Part shown: one piece after another, positions 52,636 to 60,759 of the stretch
Numbering within the stretch: position 1 is the stretch's first letter
Layout of the letters: each line of letters begins with the position of its first letter
Assembly: GCA_024236015.1 (NCBI GenBank)
Contig: JACKLK010000009.1
Span: 186,001 to 250,000, forward strand
Source of the DNA: Rhodoferax sp.
GTDB taxonomy: Bacteria > Pseudomonadota > Gammaproteobacteria > Burkholderiales > Burkholderiaceae_C
Length of the DNA: 64,000 nucleotides
Direction: 5' to 3'
Position numbers and translations under genes: made by a program
Notes under the pieces: model-generated
Seen by the model: the letters and a program-made list of their open reading frames with translations, nothing else
Databases searched by the model: none
What the model was told of the DNA's origin: nothing

Positions 52636-53031
52636 ATGGGCTGGACCTATGTCCGTACCTCACGCGATCAACTGATCCGCGAGCTGACCGCAACGGAAGA
52701 CACCGATCGCGGGCGCCGCGAAGTCATCGACCACGCGCTGATCGACAACGTGCTGTGGAGCGTCGTGCGCATCACCGCCAAACAGCCAGGCTTGAGCGGC
52801 CTCGCGGCCGGCGAGTCGGTCTGCATCATCTGCTGCGACCTGCTGGAGGCCTCGGGCAACGAGTGGGGCTACAAGTCCCTCGTCGAAGCCGAGCATCCCT
52901 ACTACTACTCGTGCCCGCTGCGCTTTCTCGCGATGGCGCCGGAGCAATGCGCCACCTGGCGCGCACGGGTGCGCAGCTGCCACGCACGGCACGGTGCCGC
53001 GGGCGGCGCCGCCGAAACGACGGCAGGGTGA
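52636..53031 (+). CDS. Hypothetical ICE protein (131 aa, possibly DUF6927)
   Basis: The 131-residue protein opens MGWTYVRTSRDQLIRELTAT and has LSGLAAGESVCIICCDLLEA and an aromatic segment HPYYYSCPLRFLAMAPE. It contains cysteine pairs (IICC, then SC) that could bind metal, but the spacing is not a standard zinc finger. Similar proteins occur in related elements; the DUF name is from memory and tentative. It is followed 7 bases later by a small gene, probably co-transcribed. Confidence 0.75.
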   Translation: MGWTYVRTSRDQLIRELTATEDTDRGRREVIDHALIDNVLWSVVRITAKQPGLSGLAAGESVCIICCDLLEASGNEWGYKSLVEAEHPYYYSCPLRFLAMAPEQCATWRARVRSCHARHGAAGGAAETTAG

Positions 53032-53038
53032 GGTTCAC

Positions 53039-53299
53039 ATGGACACCATCCTGTCATCTCTCTCGGCCTCCCTGCTTGGCTTCGTCGAGGACCAGTTGTC
53101 GAACAACGACGTGTCCGCCGACGACGAGCTGCTGGAGCACTTCGTCGCCAACGGCCTCACCGAGGCGCAGGCGCGGCAGGCACTGACCTACCGCGACCCG
53201 TACCTGGGCCGCATCTATCTGGAAGGCTTCACGCCGATCCGCACGGGTGCGCAAGCGCTGCGCTTCAACCCGCACAGCCGGCAGTTCGAGCCGGACTGA
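53039..53299 (+). CDS. Hypothetical small ICE protein (86 aa)
   Basis: No family recognised. The 86-residue acidic protein starts MDTILSSLSASLLGFVEDQL and has ADDELLEHFVANGLTEAQAR, a helical segment with UBA-like character, and RDPYLGRIYLEGFTPIRTGA. ATG 53039 has gtgagg upstream. It lies 7 bases after the 131-residue gene. A terminator hairpin follows at 53348. Confidence 0.75.
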   Translation: MDTILSSLSASLLGFVEDQLSNNDVSADDELLEHFVANGLTEAQARQALTYRDPYLGRIYLEGFTPIRTGAQALRFNPHSRQFEPD

Positions 53300-53347
53300 A
53301 CCACAGGCCTGTCCGGCCCTGCATTCCTCTTCGTCAGATCCCCGTCC

Positions 53348-53372
53348 GGCCCTGCACTGCAGGGCCATTTTT
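53348..53372 (+). terminator. Rho-independent terminator
   Basis: GGCCCTGC-ACT-GCAGGGCC followed by ATTTTT, about 50 bases after the 86-residue gene. Confidence 0.8.
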
Positions 53373-53443
53373 CGTCCCCGCAATCGCGCGCATCGGCGGT
53401 CCGCCCGTCGACGCCCATTGCTTTTTCCTCCAAGGAGATCGTC

Positions 53444-54271
53444 ATGCAACTCGCATCCCGTTTCGCCCCTCGTTCGCCGGTGCTGCGTTCCAACCATCCG
53501 CTGTCGGATGACCAGATTCGCACCGTCGCCCCCTCCATCTTCGCGGAGACCCCGCACGAAAGCCGTTCCCAGCGCTATGCCTACATCCCGACCGCCGCAG
53601 TGCTCACCGAGCTTCGCAAGGAAGGGTTCCAACCGTTCATGGTGTGCCAGACCCGCGTGCGCCATGAAGACCGGCGTGAGTTCACCAAGCACATGCTGCG
53701 CCTTCGCCATGCCAGCCAGATCAACGGCGCAGAGGCCAACGAGATCATCCTGCTCAACTCGCACGACGGCAGCAGTTCGTACCAGATGCTTGCCGGCTTG
53801 TTCAGATTCGTCTGCATGAACGGACTGGTCTGCGGCGACACCACCGCCGACGTGCGCGTGCCGCACAAGGGCAACGTGACCGATCACGTCATCGAAGGCG
53901 CCTATGAGGTGCTGCACGGCTTCGGCCAGGTGCAGGATTCTCGCGACGGCATGCGCGCCATCACGCTCGATGAAGGCGAGGCCGAAGTCTTCGCCCGCTC
54001 GGCGCTGACGCTCAAGTACGACGAGTCGGGCAAGGCGCTGCCGATCACGGAGAACCAGATCCTGCGACCGCGTCGTTTCGACGACAACCGACCGGATTTG
54101 TGGTCGGTCTTCAACCGGGTTCAGGAGAACCTGGTCAAGGGTGGCCTGAGCGGCCGTGCCGCGAACGGGCGTCAGCAGAGCACGCGGCCCGTGCAAGGCA
54201 TCGACCAGAACGTGCGGCTCAACCGGGCGCTCTGGCTGCTGGCTGACGGCCTGCGGCAACTGAAGGCTTGA
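53444..54271 (+). CDS. DUF932 domain protein
   Basis: The 275-residue protein matches DUF932, a family found on phages and plasmids: RSNHPLSDDQIRTVAPSIFA, SQRYAYIPTAAVLTELRKEG, MVCQTRVR, LFRFVCMNGLVCGDTTADVR and VHGFGQ-type sequence at 190. Members are often near anti-restriction or replication genes; the reaction is unknown. ATG 53444 follows aaggag. A terminator at 54286 follows the stop by 14 bases, so it is probably a single-gene transcript. Confidence 0.87.
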   Translation: MQLASRFAPRSPVLRSNHPLSDDQIRTVAPSIFAETPHESRSQRYAYIPTAAVLTELRKEGFQPFMVCQTRVRHEDRREFTKHMLRLRHASQINGAEANEIILLNSHDGSSSYQMLAGLFRFVCMNGLVCGDTTADVRVPHKGNVTDHVIEGAYEVLHGFGQVQDSRDGMRAITLDEGEAEVFARSALTLKYDESGKALPITENQILRPRRFDDNRPDLWSVFNRVQENLVKGGLSGRAANGRQQSTRPVQGIDQNVRLNRALWLLADGLRQLKA

Positions 54272-54285
54272 ACGGCCTGAACTCC

Positions 54286-54321
54286 AGCGGACCTGCTCGC
54301 AAGGGCATGGTCCGCTTTTTC
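54286..54321 (+). terminator. Rho-independent terminator
   Basis: AGCGGACC and GGTCCGCT pair across a 15-base loop, followed by TTTTCTT, just after the DUF932 gene. Confidence 0.8.
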
Positions 54322-54459
54322 TTGGGCGCTGATTGCCGTCGGCGCACGGTGCTGTCAGTAGTGGCTTCCCTAGCCTGGCGATCGACGGCCTGGCGGACAA
54401 TCTCTCTCTGGCTGCAACCTCCCTGGCCTTTTCCTCCCTGAAGCCAAGCAGTCCATTTC

Positions 54460-54493
54460 GCCGCCTTCGGTTCGCGCCGGGGCGGCTTTTTCT
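54460..54493 (+). terminator. Rho-independent terminator
   Basis: GCCGCC and GGCGGC pair across a 15-base loop with extra internal pairing, followed by TTTTT. It lies between the DUF932 gene and leader copy C and would insulate the next unit. Confidence 0.7.
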
Positions 54494-54590
54494 ATTTCGG
54501 GGCCGCGGCTTGCCTGCGAATAGGGAGACGGCGCATTGCCGTTTTGCGCTCCCTGCGTGGACGCCCATGAAGCAGGCTGCGTCCATGTCC

Positions 54591-54656
54591 GTCGGCGATG
54601 CCGACAACATGCCCAGGTAGCCCAGACCTTCAAGGCTACGGTGCGTCCTGACGCAC
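54591..54656 (+). ncRNA. Structured leader RNA motif, copy C
   Basis: Stem I GTCGGC/GCCGAC, linker CATGCCCAGG, stem II GTAGCC/GGCTAC with loop CAGACCTTCAA, stem III GTGCGT/ACGCAC with loop CCTG. Stems I and III differ from copies A and B but keep pairing. A hairpin CCCC-GT-GGGG lies at 54700-54709 before the gene at 54762. Confidence 0.72.
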
Positions 54657-54761
54657 TGGTTGTTCTTCTCGCCGAGACGTTCACCACGTTCCTTTCCACC
54701 CCGTGGGGCAGTGACTGCCTCAGCGGGCGGTGCTGCCTCCTTCTTCATCGAGGACATCACC

Positions 54762-55418
54762 ATGCCCGTACCTACTGCTCCGAAACCGCTGTATCGCATC
54801 GACGAATGCCCCGACCTCATGGCCGATGGCTGCGTCGGTGACGAGAACGGCAACCTCGTCTTCCTCTCCCTCTGGGCGCGCGACACCGCGATCCAGCAGT
54901 TCCTGGCGCGCCTGACCCTCGGGCGCGACGAACAGGGACTCGACCAGTTCCACATCGTCAATTCGCAGGGCGGCTCCATCCCGGTCTTCGTCGGCAACGG
55001 CGAGAACCTGGAAAAGCGCAGCACCCGCGCCTATCGCCGCACGTTGTTCGGATCGCTCACCAACCTGTGGCTGGTCGACCGGCGTTGCGTCAGGCCGGAC
55101 AAGTCCAACGCGAGCGCGCTGGTGCTCCTGCCGCGCGATGCCACACACCGGCTCGACCGGCTGTGGACGCTGGTGCAGGACACCTGCCCGCTGCCGTTGC
55201 TCGACCACTGGCGCGACCTCGTGCTGGACCTGCTGCAAAGCCGCTCGATGCTGACCCGCCTTCCGTTCGCCCTCGGGCCGCTGGAAGGCCACCGGCTCGC
55301 CATCGACGTACCGGCGCTGACCCAGGCGCTGGGCGGCTTGATCCGCGATGACGTGCTCACCACGGGCGAACCCGCGAAGCGCACCGCTCGCCAGCGGCCG
55401 CTCGAAGCGGTGGCCTGA
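54762..55418 (+). CDS. Hypothetical ICE protein (218 aa)
   Basis: The 218-residue protein is recognised only as an ICE-associated hypothetical: CPDLMADGCVGDENGNLVFL at the start, FGSLTNLWLVDRRCVRPDK near residue 90, PALTQALGGLIRDDVL near the end. It has no transmembrane helix or signal peptide. ATG 54762 has gaggac upstream; longer frames begin inside the leader. A perfect hairpin CGGACATGC/GCATGTCCG follows it (55430-55453). Confidence 0.77.
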   Translation: MPVPTAPKPLYRIDECPDLMADGCVGDENGNLVFLSLWARDTAIQQFLARLTLGRDEQGLDQFHIVNSQGGSIPVFVGNGENLEKRSTRAYRRTLFGSLTNLWLVDRRCVRPDKSNASALVLLPRDATHRLDRLWTLVQDTCPLPLLDHWRDLVLDLLQSRSMLTRLPFALGPLEGHRLAIDVPALTQALGGLIRDDVLTTGEPAKRTARQRPLEAVA

Positions 55419-55429
55419 ACTCGTCGCAC

Positions 55430-55453
55430 CGGACATGCACGCGCGCATGTCCG
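55430..55453 (+). terminator. Perfect 9-bp hairpin after the 218-aa gene
   Basis: CGGACATGC and GCATGTCCG flank a 6-base loop, 11 bases after the stop, followed by CTTCCCTTC. It may be a terminator or a leader structure for the next gene. Confidence 0.5.
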
Positions 55454-55485
55454 CTTCCCTTCATCACCAACCCAGGAGATTTCCG

Positions 55486-56595
55486 ATGGCTCTCATGTTC
55501 CCGCGGCTTGCCCGCAACTTCGTCAAGAATGGGTACTTCCCGACCGACGAGCCCACGCTCGAAAGAGCGCTCGCCGCACTGGCGCCCGGCGATGCGCCGA
55601 TGTGCATCCTTGATCCCTGCGCCGGCGAAGGCGTGGCGATCGCCGAAGCCGCGCACGCCCTCGGGCGCGAGCAGGTCAAGGCATTCGCCGTGGAGTTCGA
55701 CGCGGAACGCGCACGCCACGCCCGCGGTCTGGTCGATCACGGCCTGCACGCGGACCTGATGGACACGCTCATCTCGCGCCAGTCCTTCGGCCTGCTGTGG
55801 CTCAACCCGCCGTATGGCGACCTTGCCAAGAATGCCGATGGCAACATCGGCTACCAGGGCCAGGGCCGCGCCAGGCTGGAAAAGCTGTTCTATCAACGGG
55901 CGCTGCCGCTGCTGCAATACGGCGGCGTGCTGGTGTTCATCCTGCCGAGCTACGTGCTCGATGCGGAGATGGTCGGATGGCTCAGTCGCCACTTCGCCGA
56001 GCTGCGCGTCTACCAGGCGGTGGACAAGCAGTTTCGGCAGGTGGTGATCTTCGGCCGCCGGGTCCGCCAGCGCGACCAGGCATCGGATGCGGTCAAAGCC
56101 GTGCGTGGTCTGCTGCTGCAGATCGGGCAAGGCGACGCCGAAGCCGAGGAACTGCCACCCGAATGGCCGTTCCTGCCATACACCGTGCCTGCCAGCCCGG
56201 CCGAGCCCGAGCACTTCTACCGCGTCACGATGGAGCCCGAGCAGTTCGCCTACGAAGTCGGCCGGCTGCAAGGGCTCTGGCCGATGGTCGATGCGCACCT
56301 GGGCGCCGCACAACAGTCGCTGCGGCCACCGGCGCGTGCCTTGTCGATCTGGCATCTCGCCCTGGCCTTGGCCGCGGGCGCGATTTCCGGCGTGGTGCGG
56401 TCCAAGGCTGGACGGACCTTGGTCGTGAAAGGTGACACCCACAAGGAGAAAACCCTCCAGACGGAGTTCACCGAACGCGACGACGGCACCGTGGCCGAGA
56501 CTCGCATCCTCACCGACAAGTTCGTGCCGGTCATCCGCGCCTGGGACATGACACCGGGCTCCGCGACGCGGGGCGTGGTGTTGACCATCCGCTGA
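55486..56595 (+). CDS. Class I SAM-dependent methyltransferase-like protein (DUF6094-like)
   Basis: The 369-residue protein has a SAM-binding loop CILDPCAGEGVAIAEA near residues 40-55 and the N6-adenine methyltransferase motif LLWLNPPYGD near residue 105. It resembles a DNA adenine methyltransferase but has no specificity domain. The family (DUF6094, name tentative) is common on such elements, where it may protect element DNA from restriction. ATG 55486 follows caggag. A terminator-like hairpin follows at 56608. Confidence 0.82.
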   Translation: MALMFPRLARNFVKNGYFPTDEPTLERALAALAPGDAPMCILDPCAGEGVAIAEAAHALGREQVKAFAVEFDAERARHARGLVDHGLHADLMDTLISRQSFGLLWLNPPYGDLAKNADGNIGYQGQGRARLEKLFYQRALPLLQYGGVLVFILPSYVLDAEMVGWLSRHFAELRVYQAVDKQFRQVVIFGRRVRQRDQASDAVKAVRGLLLQIGQGDAEAEELPPEWPFLPYTVPASPAEPEHFYRVTMEPEQFAYEVGRLQGLWPMVDAHLGAAQQSLRPPARALSIWHLALALAAGAISGVVRSKAGRTLVVKGDTHKEKTLQTEFTERDDGTVAETRILTDKFVPVIRAWDMTPGSATRGVVLTIR

Positions 56596-56607
56596 TCGTT
56601 GTTCCCT

Positions 56608-56630
56608 GACGGCTTGCCGTCGCTTTCATT
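56608..56630 (+). terminator. Terminator-like hairpin
   Basis: GACGGC-TT-GCCGTC followed by GCTTTCATT, 12 bases after the methyltransferase-like gene. Confidence 0.55.
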
Positions 56631-56697
56631 CACCCACCGGGGCCATGTCACCCCGCTGGGGTGCCGTGGCCTCTTTCATTTCTCGAAGGAGCACACC

Positions 56698-57003
56698 ATG
56701 GCACTCGCTGTTCTTACCCCTGTATCGCAGACGCGCTTTGCCCCTGGGCAGATCGTCATGACCATCGGCGTCGATGCGCTGGTGCGACAAGGCCAGCTCA
56801 ACCCGGCCCCCTACCTGCGCCGCCACCTTGGTGGCGATTGGGGCGATCTCGACGAGAGCGACCGGCGTCAGAACGACGCTGCGTTGCGCTCTGGCGAGGA
56901 TCGGTTGTTCTCGTCCTACCAGGTCGCGCCTGACCTGAAGCTGTGGATCATCACCGAATGGGATCGCAGCGTGACCACGCTGCTGTTGCCCAGCGAATAC
57001 TGA
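56698..57003 (+). CDS. Hypothetical ICE protein (101 aa)
   Basis: No function can be assigned. The 101-residue protein has RFAPGQIVMTIGVDALVRQG, a conserved acidic middle GGDWGDLDESDRRQNDAAL, and LKLWIITEWDRSVTTLLLPS. Homologues in databases are sometimes labelled as restriction-modification subunits, which the sequence does not support. ATG 56698 follows gaagga. It may be transcribed alone; the next gene has a hairpin-rich leader. Confidence 0.77.
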   Translation: MALAVLTPVSQTRFAPGQIVMTIGVDALVRQGQLNPAPYLRRHLGGDWGDLDESDRRQNDAALRSGEDRLFSSYQVAPDLKLWIITEWDRSVTTLLLPSEY

Positions 57004-57048
57004 TCTTCATCCCACGCGGCCGCGCGCCGCTTCATCTCATCCCACCCC

Positions 57049-57087
57049 GGGGCATGCCATCGCCCCGCAGGGGGAGGTGCATGCCCC
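57049..57087 (+). promoter_or_regulatory. Structured leader of the helicase gene
   Basis: GGGGCATGC (57049-57057) and GCATGCCCC (57079-57087) form a perfect 9-bp stem enclosing a nested CCCC/GGGG hairpin. It ends 19 bases before ATG 57107 and could control translation. Confidence 0.55.
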
Positions 57088-57106
57088 ATTCATCTGGAGC
57101 ATCACC

Positions 57107-59389
57107 ATGTCCCTCGAAACAGTCCCCACCACCGAAGCCGCAGGCAGCGAGCCCGTCCAGGGCGACCTGCTGGAAGCGGCGGATTCCGCTCTCACGCTCA
57201 GCCTTCAGGACTTCGTGTCCGAGTTCGGCGACGAGCTGCTCGACTCCCTCAACCGCGCGAACCCGCCGGTCTACAACGGCCAGGCGCGGCCGCATCGCCA
57301 GATCGTGCTGGCGAGCCTCAAGCGCAAGCTGTTCCAAGCGCAGGCCGAAGTGGTCCATGCCGTGACGGAGCTGCTGGCCGACCGCGGCGAACGCGCCGCG
57401 ATCGTCAATGGCGAGATGGGCTGCGGCAAGACGACGGTCGGCATTGCCACCGCCGCCGCGCTGCATTCCGAAGGCTACCGTCGAACCTTGGTATTGAGCC
57501 CTCCGCACCTTGTCTACAAGTGGCGGCGGGAAATCCAGGAAACGGTGGCCGGCGCGAAGGTCTGGGTGCTCAATGGCCCGGACACGCTGGTCAAGTTGAT
57601 CAAGCTGCGCGAGCAGTTGGGCGTGCCATCACCGAGCCAGGAGTTCTTCGTCCTGGGCCGCGTCAGGATGCGGATGGGCTTCCATTGGATGCCGGTCTTC
57701 AACCCGCGGCGCACACCCCATGGCGACGTGGGCGCATGCCCGGATTGCGGCCAGATCATCACCGACCTCGACGGCGAGCCGATCAACCCGGTCGATCTGC
57801 AAGCCGAGGAGTTCCGCCGCAAGTGCAGCCATTGCGCCGCACCGCTGTGGACGTTGATCCGACCGCGAGGCCTGTCCGCCAGCGATCAGTCCTCGGCCGT
57901 GCGCAAGGCCTTGACGCGCATCCCGACCATCGGCGACGTCACCGCGCAGAAGCTGATGAAGAAGTTCGGCGACGGCTTCCTCGCATCCATGCTCGGCGAC
58001 AACATCCACGAGTTCATCAACCTGATGGACGACCGGGGTGAACTGGTCTTCTCAGACCGCCAGGCGCACCGGATGGAACGGGCGATGGCGAACATGGAGT
58101 TCGGGTTCGGCGAGGGTGGTTATCAGCCCAGCGAGTTCATCAAGAGGTACTTGCCGCAGGGTACGTTCGACCTGCTCATCGCCGACGAGGCGCATGAGTA
58201 CAAGAACGGTGGTTCGGCCCAAGGCCAGGCCATGGGTGTGCTCGCAGCGAAGTCGCGCAAGACCTTGCTGCTCACCGGCACGCTGATGGGCGGTTACGGC
58301 GACGACCTGTTCCACCTGCTGTTCCGAGCCCTGCCTGGGCGAATGATCGAAGACGGATACCGCCCGACCAAGAGCGGCAGCATGACCTCGGCGGCCATGG
58401 CGTTCATGCGCGAACACGGCGTGTTGCGGGACATCTACTCCGAGAGCACCGGCACGGCGCACAAGACGGCCAAGGGCACCAAGGTCTCGGTGCGCACGGT
58501 CAAGGCGCCAGGCTTCGGCCCGAAGGGCGTGCTGCGTTGCGTTCTGCCGTTCACGGTCTTCCTGAAGTTGAAGGACATCGGCGGCAACGTGCTGCCGGCC
58601 TACGACGAGGAGTTCCGCGAAGTCGCGATGGACACGGCGCAAGCCGCGGCCTACCGTGATCTGTCGGGGCGCCTGACCTCGGAGCTGAAGCAGGCGCTCG
58701 CGAAGCGCGACACGACGCTGCTGGGCGTGGTCCTCAACGTGCTGCTGGCCTGGCCGGATTGCTGCTTCCGGTCGGAGACGGTGACGCACCCGCGCACGCG
58801 CAACACCTTGGCGTTCGTCCCTGCCCAGTTCAACGAGCTGGAGGTGATGCCGAAGGAGCGCGAGCTGATCGAGATCTGCCGAAAGGAGAAGGCAGCGGGT
58901 CGCAAGACCCTGGTCTATTCGGTCTACACCGGCACGCGCGACACCACGTCGCGTTTGAAGGTGCTGCTGGAGCAGGAAGGTTTCAAGGTGGCGGTGCTGC
59001 GCGCGAGCGTGGATGCCTCCCGCCGCGAAGACTGGATTGCCGAGCAGCTTGATCGCGGCATCGACGTGCTCGTCACGAACCCGGAGCTGGTCAAGACGGG
59101 GCTCGACCTGTTGGAGTTCCCCACGATCGTCTTCATGCAAAGCGGCTACAACGTGTATTCGTTGCAGCAGGCGGCGCGCCGGTCGTGGCGCATCGGGCAG
59201 AAACAGCCGGTGTGCGTGATCTACCTGGGCTACGCCAACTCCTCGCAGATGACCTGCCTGGGGCTCATGGCCAAGAAGATCATGGTGTCGCAGAGCACGT
59301 CGGGAGACGTGCCCGAATCCGGGCTCGATGTCCTGAACCAGGACGGCGACTCGGTGGAGGTGGCACTGGCACGGCAGTTGGTGCATTGA
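57107..59389 (+). CDS. Large SNF2/DEAH-type helicase
   Basis: The 760-residue superfamily 2 helicase has Walker A GEMGCGKTT near residue 102, a zinc-binding insertion (CPDCGQII and CSHCAAPLW, about 210-250), the DEAH-like box IADEAHEYKNG near 360, and helicase motifs V-VI VLVTNPELVKTGLDLLEFPT and QAARRSWRIGQKQPV near 690. It probably remodels or unwinds DNA during element transfer or replication, or may be a defence-like gene. ATG 57107 begins after the structured leader. A strong terminator follows. Confidence 0.9.
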   Translation: MSLETVPTTEAAGSEPVQGDLLEAADSALTLSLQDFVSEFGDELLDSLNRANPPVYNGQARPHRQIVLASLKRKLFQAQAEVVHAVTELLADRGERAAIVNGEMGCGKTTVGIATAAALHSEGYRRTLVLSPPHLVYKWRREIQETVAGAKVWVLNGPDTLVKLIKLREQLGVPSPSQEFFVLGRVRMRMGFHWMPVFNPRRTPHGDVGACPDCGQIITDLDGEPINPVDLQAEEFRRKCSHCAAPLWTLIRPRGLSASDQSSAVRKALTRIPTIGDVTAQKLMKKFGDGFLASMLGDNIHEFINLMDDRGELVFSDRQAHRMERAMANMEFGFGEGGYQPSEFIKRYLPQGTFDLLIADEAHEYKNGGSAQGQAMGVLAAKSRKTLLLTGTLMGGYGDDLFHLLFRALPGRMIEDGYRPTKSGSMTSAAMAFMREHGVLRDIYSESTGTAHKTAKGTKVSVRTVKAPGFGPKGVLRCVLPFTVFLKLKDIGGNVLPAYDEEFREVAMDTAQAAAYRDLSGRLTSELKQALAKRDTTLLGVVLNVLLAWPDCCFRSETVTHPRTRNTLAFVPAQFNELEVMPKERELIEICRKEKAAGRKTLVYSVYTGTRDTTSRLKVLLEQEGFKVAVLRASVDASRREDWIAEQLDRGIDVLVTNPELVKTGLDLLEFPTIVFMQSGYNVYSLQQAARRSWRIGQKQPVCVIYLGYANSSQMTCLGLMAKKIMVSQSTSGDVPESGLDVLNQDGDSVEVALARQLVH

Positions 59390-59404
59390 GCGTTGCAGAA
59401 CTTG

Positions 59405-59431
59405 GCGGCCCTTCGGGGCCGCTTCTTTTTT
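59405..59431 (+). terminator. Rho-independent terminator
   Basis: GCGGCCC-TTCG-GGGCCGC followed by TTCTTTTTT, 15 bases after the helicase stop. It separates the accessory genes from the conjugation operon. Confidence 0.88.
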
Positions 59432-59518
59432 GCGGTCGCCAATCAGTTCCCTTTGTTTGCTGCCGCCGTGCGACAACGCGGCGAAGGTGGCGGCTCCACG
59501 TTTCGGGGAGCCGACCCA

Positions 59519-60112
59519 ATGCGCCTGTCCGCAAGTCTCCTTTGCCACCTGGCTGCGCCCGCGGCGCTGGGCGGCGCCATCTTCGTCGCGGGCTGCGCGA
59601 CGACAAGCCCGCCGCCAGCTCCGACGCCGACGACTTCGATCAGCGGTGCCGGCGCAACCGCAGTACAGACGACGAGCGCCGAGCTGCCGGTCGATTTCGT
59701 GCCGGTCGCCCGCACTGGCCGCTACACGCTGGTCGAGTTGGTGCCGCAGCCGGCGCAACGCGACCTGCTGCGCCAGGTGGTAGAGGTGGCGATTCCGCCC
59801 AGCTTCGATGCGAGCGTGGGCGATGCGTTGCGGCACGTCCTGCTGCGCACCGGCTATCGCCTGTGCGACGCGGCTGACGCCGCACCCCTGTACGCGCTGC
59901 CGCTGCCCGCGGCGCATCTGCGTCTCGGGCCGCTGCCACTGCGCGATGCGCTGCTGGCTCTGGCGGGGCCGGCCTGGGAACTGTCCATCGCCGATGCCAC
60001 GCGCCAGGTGTGCTTCGCACGCCATCGGACGCCGGCAACCGCAATGCAGGCCGCCATCCCGGCAGCACCCGATCAGGCATTCCGCACCGAACCGCAGGAG
60101 GTTCAGCCATGA
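59519..60112 (+). CDS. PilL N-terminal domain lipoprotein (conjugation)
   Basis: The 197-residue protein has a lipoprotein signal peptide with lipobox VAGC, so it should be anchored to a membrane. The domain matches the PilL-N family of PFGI-1-type elements: VPVARTGRYTLVELVPQPAQ, VGDALRHVLLRTGYRLCD, AAHLRLGPLPLRDALLALAG. It is the first gene of the conjugation block. ATG 59519 is chosen because it starts the signal peptide; there is no strong RBS. It overlaps the next gene by 4 bases. Confidence 0.85.
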   Translation: MRLSASLLCHLAAPAALGGAIFVAGCATTSPPPAPTPTTSISGAGATAVQTTSAELPVDFVPVARTGRYTLVELVPQPAQRDLLRQVVEVAIPPSFDASVGDALRHVLLRTGYRLCDAADAAPLYALPLPAAHLRLGPLPLRDALLALAGPAWELSIADATRQVCFARHRTPATAMQAAIPAAPDQAFRTEPQEVQP

Positions 60113-60750
60113 CGCTCCCGCAACTGCCTTCCACCGGCGAGGGCCGCACCCGCTGGACCAAGATCGCGGCCGGCGTATGGCTCGCGCTCGTCAGCGTGCT
60201 CGCCATCGTCAACAGCGTCGCACTGTCGCGCCTTGCCGGACGGGAGCATTCTGCGGCGCAGGACGCACACGTGCAGGCCGTGGTCTCGCGCGTGGGCGAC
60301 CTGGAGCGGCAGGCCGAAACTGCTGGCCGCCAGCCCAGGGCCGTCGCCCAGACGGACTTCGAGGCCGCACGCCAGGCGCTGGATGCGCGGTTCGCAAAGC
60401 TCGAACAGGCACAGGCGGCGCAAGCGCCGGCCGGCGACCTGGATGCCTTGCGTTCCCGCTTCAGCGAGATCGAGGCCCGCCTGAAGAAGACTGCTGCGCC
60501 GAGCCCGGTGCGCCGCCCGGCCGAGCCGGCGCTGCCGAAGGTGCCCGAGCCGCCATTCAAGGTGCTCGGCGTCGAACTGCGCGGCGGCCAACGCTTTCTG
60601 TCGGTGTCGGCGCCCAATGCGTCGTCGTTACTGGACGTGTGGCTGCTGCGCGAGGGCGATACCGCGGGCGCGTGGCATTTGCAGGCCATCGAAGCGCGCG
60701 CCGCCGTCTTTCGCGTGGACGGCCAGACACAGCGCATCGCGCTGCCGTAG
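60109..60750 (+). CDS. ICE membrane protein with coiled coil
   Basis: The 213-residue protein has one transmembrane helix (about residues 20-40, AAGVWLALVSVLAIVNSVAL), a predicted coiled coil (about 55-125), a proline-rich linker and a C-terminal beta-rich domain (EPPFKVLGVELRGGQRFLSV). This architecture suggests a periplasmic part of the conjugation machinery. ATG 60109 overlaps the preceding stop. It lies 9 bases before the TIGR03759 gene. I do not know its family name with certainty. Confidence 0.82.
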   Translation: MTLPQLPSTGEGRTRWTKIAAGVWLALVSVLAIVNSVALSRLAGREHSAAQDAHVQAVVSRVGDLERQAETAGRQPRAVAQTDFEAARQALDARFAKLEQAQAAQAPAGDLDALRSRFSEIEARLKKTAAPSPVRRPAEPALPKVPEPPFKVLGVELRGGQRFLSVSAPNASSLLDVWLLREGDTAGAWHLQAIEARAAVFRVDGQTQRIALP

Positions 60751-60759
60751 GAGCGCGCC

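Larger units (their letters stand above)
54272..54761. other. Intergenic region with two terminators and leader copy C
   Basis: This 490-base stretch has no gene. It contains terminators at 54286 and 54460 and the structured leader copy C at 54591-54656. Confidence 0.65.

Noticed and set aside
53054..55024. 656-residue minus-strand open frame
   Set aside because: It is antisense to the DUF932 gene and several small genes and leaders; stop-free antisense frames are expected at this GC content.
58052..60025. 657-residue minus-strand open frame
   Set aside because: It is antisense to the helicase and PilL-N genes with no recognisable motif.
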